From Dyella subtropica (GTDB lineage: Bacteria; Pseudomonadota; Gammaproteobacteria; Xanthomonadales; Rhodanobacteraceae), in assembly GCF_026283965.1 (NCBI RefSeq), contig NZ_JAPDPD010000006.1:151847-215846 (forward strand): a stretch of DNA of 64,000 bases, read 5' to 3'. The notes below the pieces were generated by a model. It ran no database searches and was not told the origin of the DNA. It saw only the letters and a list, made by a program, of their open reading frames with translations. The number at the start of each line of letters is the position of its first letter. Position 1 is the first letter of the stretch. Below, in pieces: positions 63,736-64,000 of this stretch. A program made the position numbers and the translations under genes.

Positions 63736-64000
63736 GAAATCTATGTCCCGGTGGATCAGTGGGCTGGCGGGGGCTGGCGGTGCCCTTGATATGCGCCTCG
63801 CTGCTTTACGGCGGCCACCAGGTGGTGAGGCGCGGCGCAGGGCATGGTGGTTCCATGTTCAAGTCGTGGATCTCCGCCTGGTGGCCGCCGTAAAGCAGCC
63901 CGAAGGGTCGGGCCTGAGCGCCCGCATAACTGCGTCATCGCTCGGTTGTGTATTGACATACACGCCCTCACTCTTCCTTGTTCTGCGGGCGCTCAGGCCC
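63736..64000. repeat. Two large inverted repeats upstream of kdpB
   Basis: A 22-base perfect pair (CTGCTTTACGGCGGCCACCA at 63801-63820 and complement at 63879-63898; the full arms are 63801-63822 and 63877-63898) and a 17-base pair (GGGCCTGAGCGCCCGCA at 63910 and complement ending at 64000) lie one after the other. The second runs to the window edge and may continue. No coding sequence is seen. Confidence 0.8.

Noticed and set aside
1..64000. CRISPR arrays, tRNA or rRNA genes
   Set aside because: No regularly spaced short direct repeats and no cloverleaf with a recognisable T-loop were noticed by eye; a tRNA scan was not possible.

Overview
The window is a high-GC gammaproteobacterial chromosome segment. 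Gene families (quinone-dependent UbiE, PlsB, SecB, long intergenic REP-like hairpins, a Xanthomonadales-type VirB5/VirB6 cassette with a lipase effector and lipoprotein partner, a beta-barrel protein inside the kdp operon) point to the order Lysobacterales/Xanthomonadales, most likely Rhodanobacteraceae (Dyella, Luteibacter or Rhodanobacter type). The genus is an inference; no rRNA or tRNA gene was found to anchor it.

Layout. 1-3417: end of an EamA exporter, cupin protein, glutathione transferase, a small secreted protein and two membrane proteins (Pr6Pr and TMEM175 families). 3693-13833: an accessory island of lower and uneven GC. It holds a secreted RHS/YD-repeat protein that ends in two fibronectin-like domains, a separate secreted RHS core with a polymorphic-toxin tail, its likely immunity gene, and seven small secreted proteins that appear to form one divergent family (one frameshifted, one inverted). 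A 5-prime fragment of the TMEM175 gene is repeated at 12066-12183, so the island lies between two partial direct copies. 14026-24888: an EreA/ChaN-like secreted protein, ubiE, a four-gene operon (DsrE, periplasmic binding protein, two diheme cytochromes resembling TsdB and TsdA), plsB with an upstream lipoprotein, and an acid phosphatase lipoprotein. 25050-35432: AI-2E transporter, bluB-like nitroreductase, rep helicase, FAD oxidoreductase, tdk, mutM, gnd. 35602-38988: a four-gene GldA/F/G-like ABC system. 39150-49664: desaturase, saccharopine-dehydrogenase-like protein with a DUF4166 neighbour, rpmB-rpmG, secB-gpsA, an SNF2 helicase, a methyltransferase and a HAD phosphatase. 49958-55380: a partial type IV secretion cassette (VirB5, VirB6, DUF4189 protein, lipoprotein, lipase effector). 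55684-63735: kdpB, small ORF, outer-membrane beta-barrel, kdpC, kdpD, kdpE, all on the minus strand, with kdpA not inside the window.

Two interbacterial-competition loci stand out. The RHS island looks like a polymorphic toxin whose core and toxin have been detached from the repeat shell and given their own signal peptide, embedded among small secreted proteins of one family. In the T4SS cassette the lipase effector stops at an in-frame TAG, but 30 further in-frame codons encode a glutamine-rich tail of the sort expected at the end of a secretion signal. The backbone genes are ordinary housekeeping functions.
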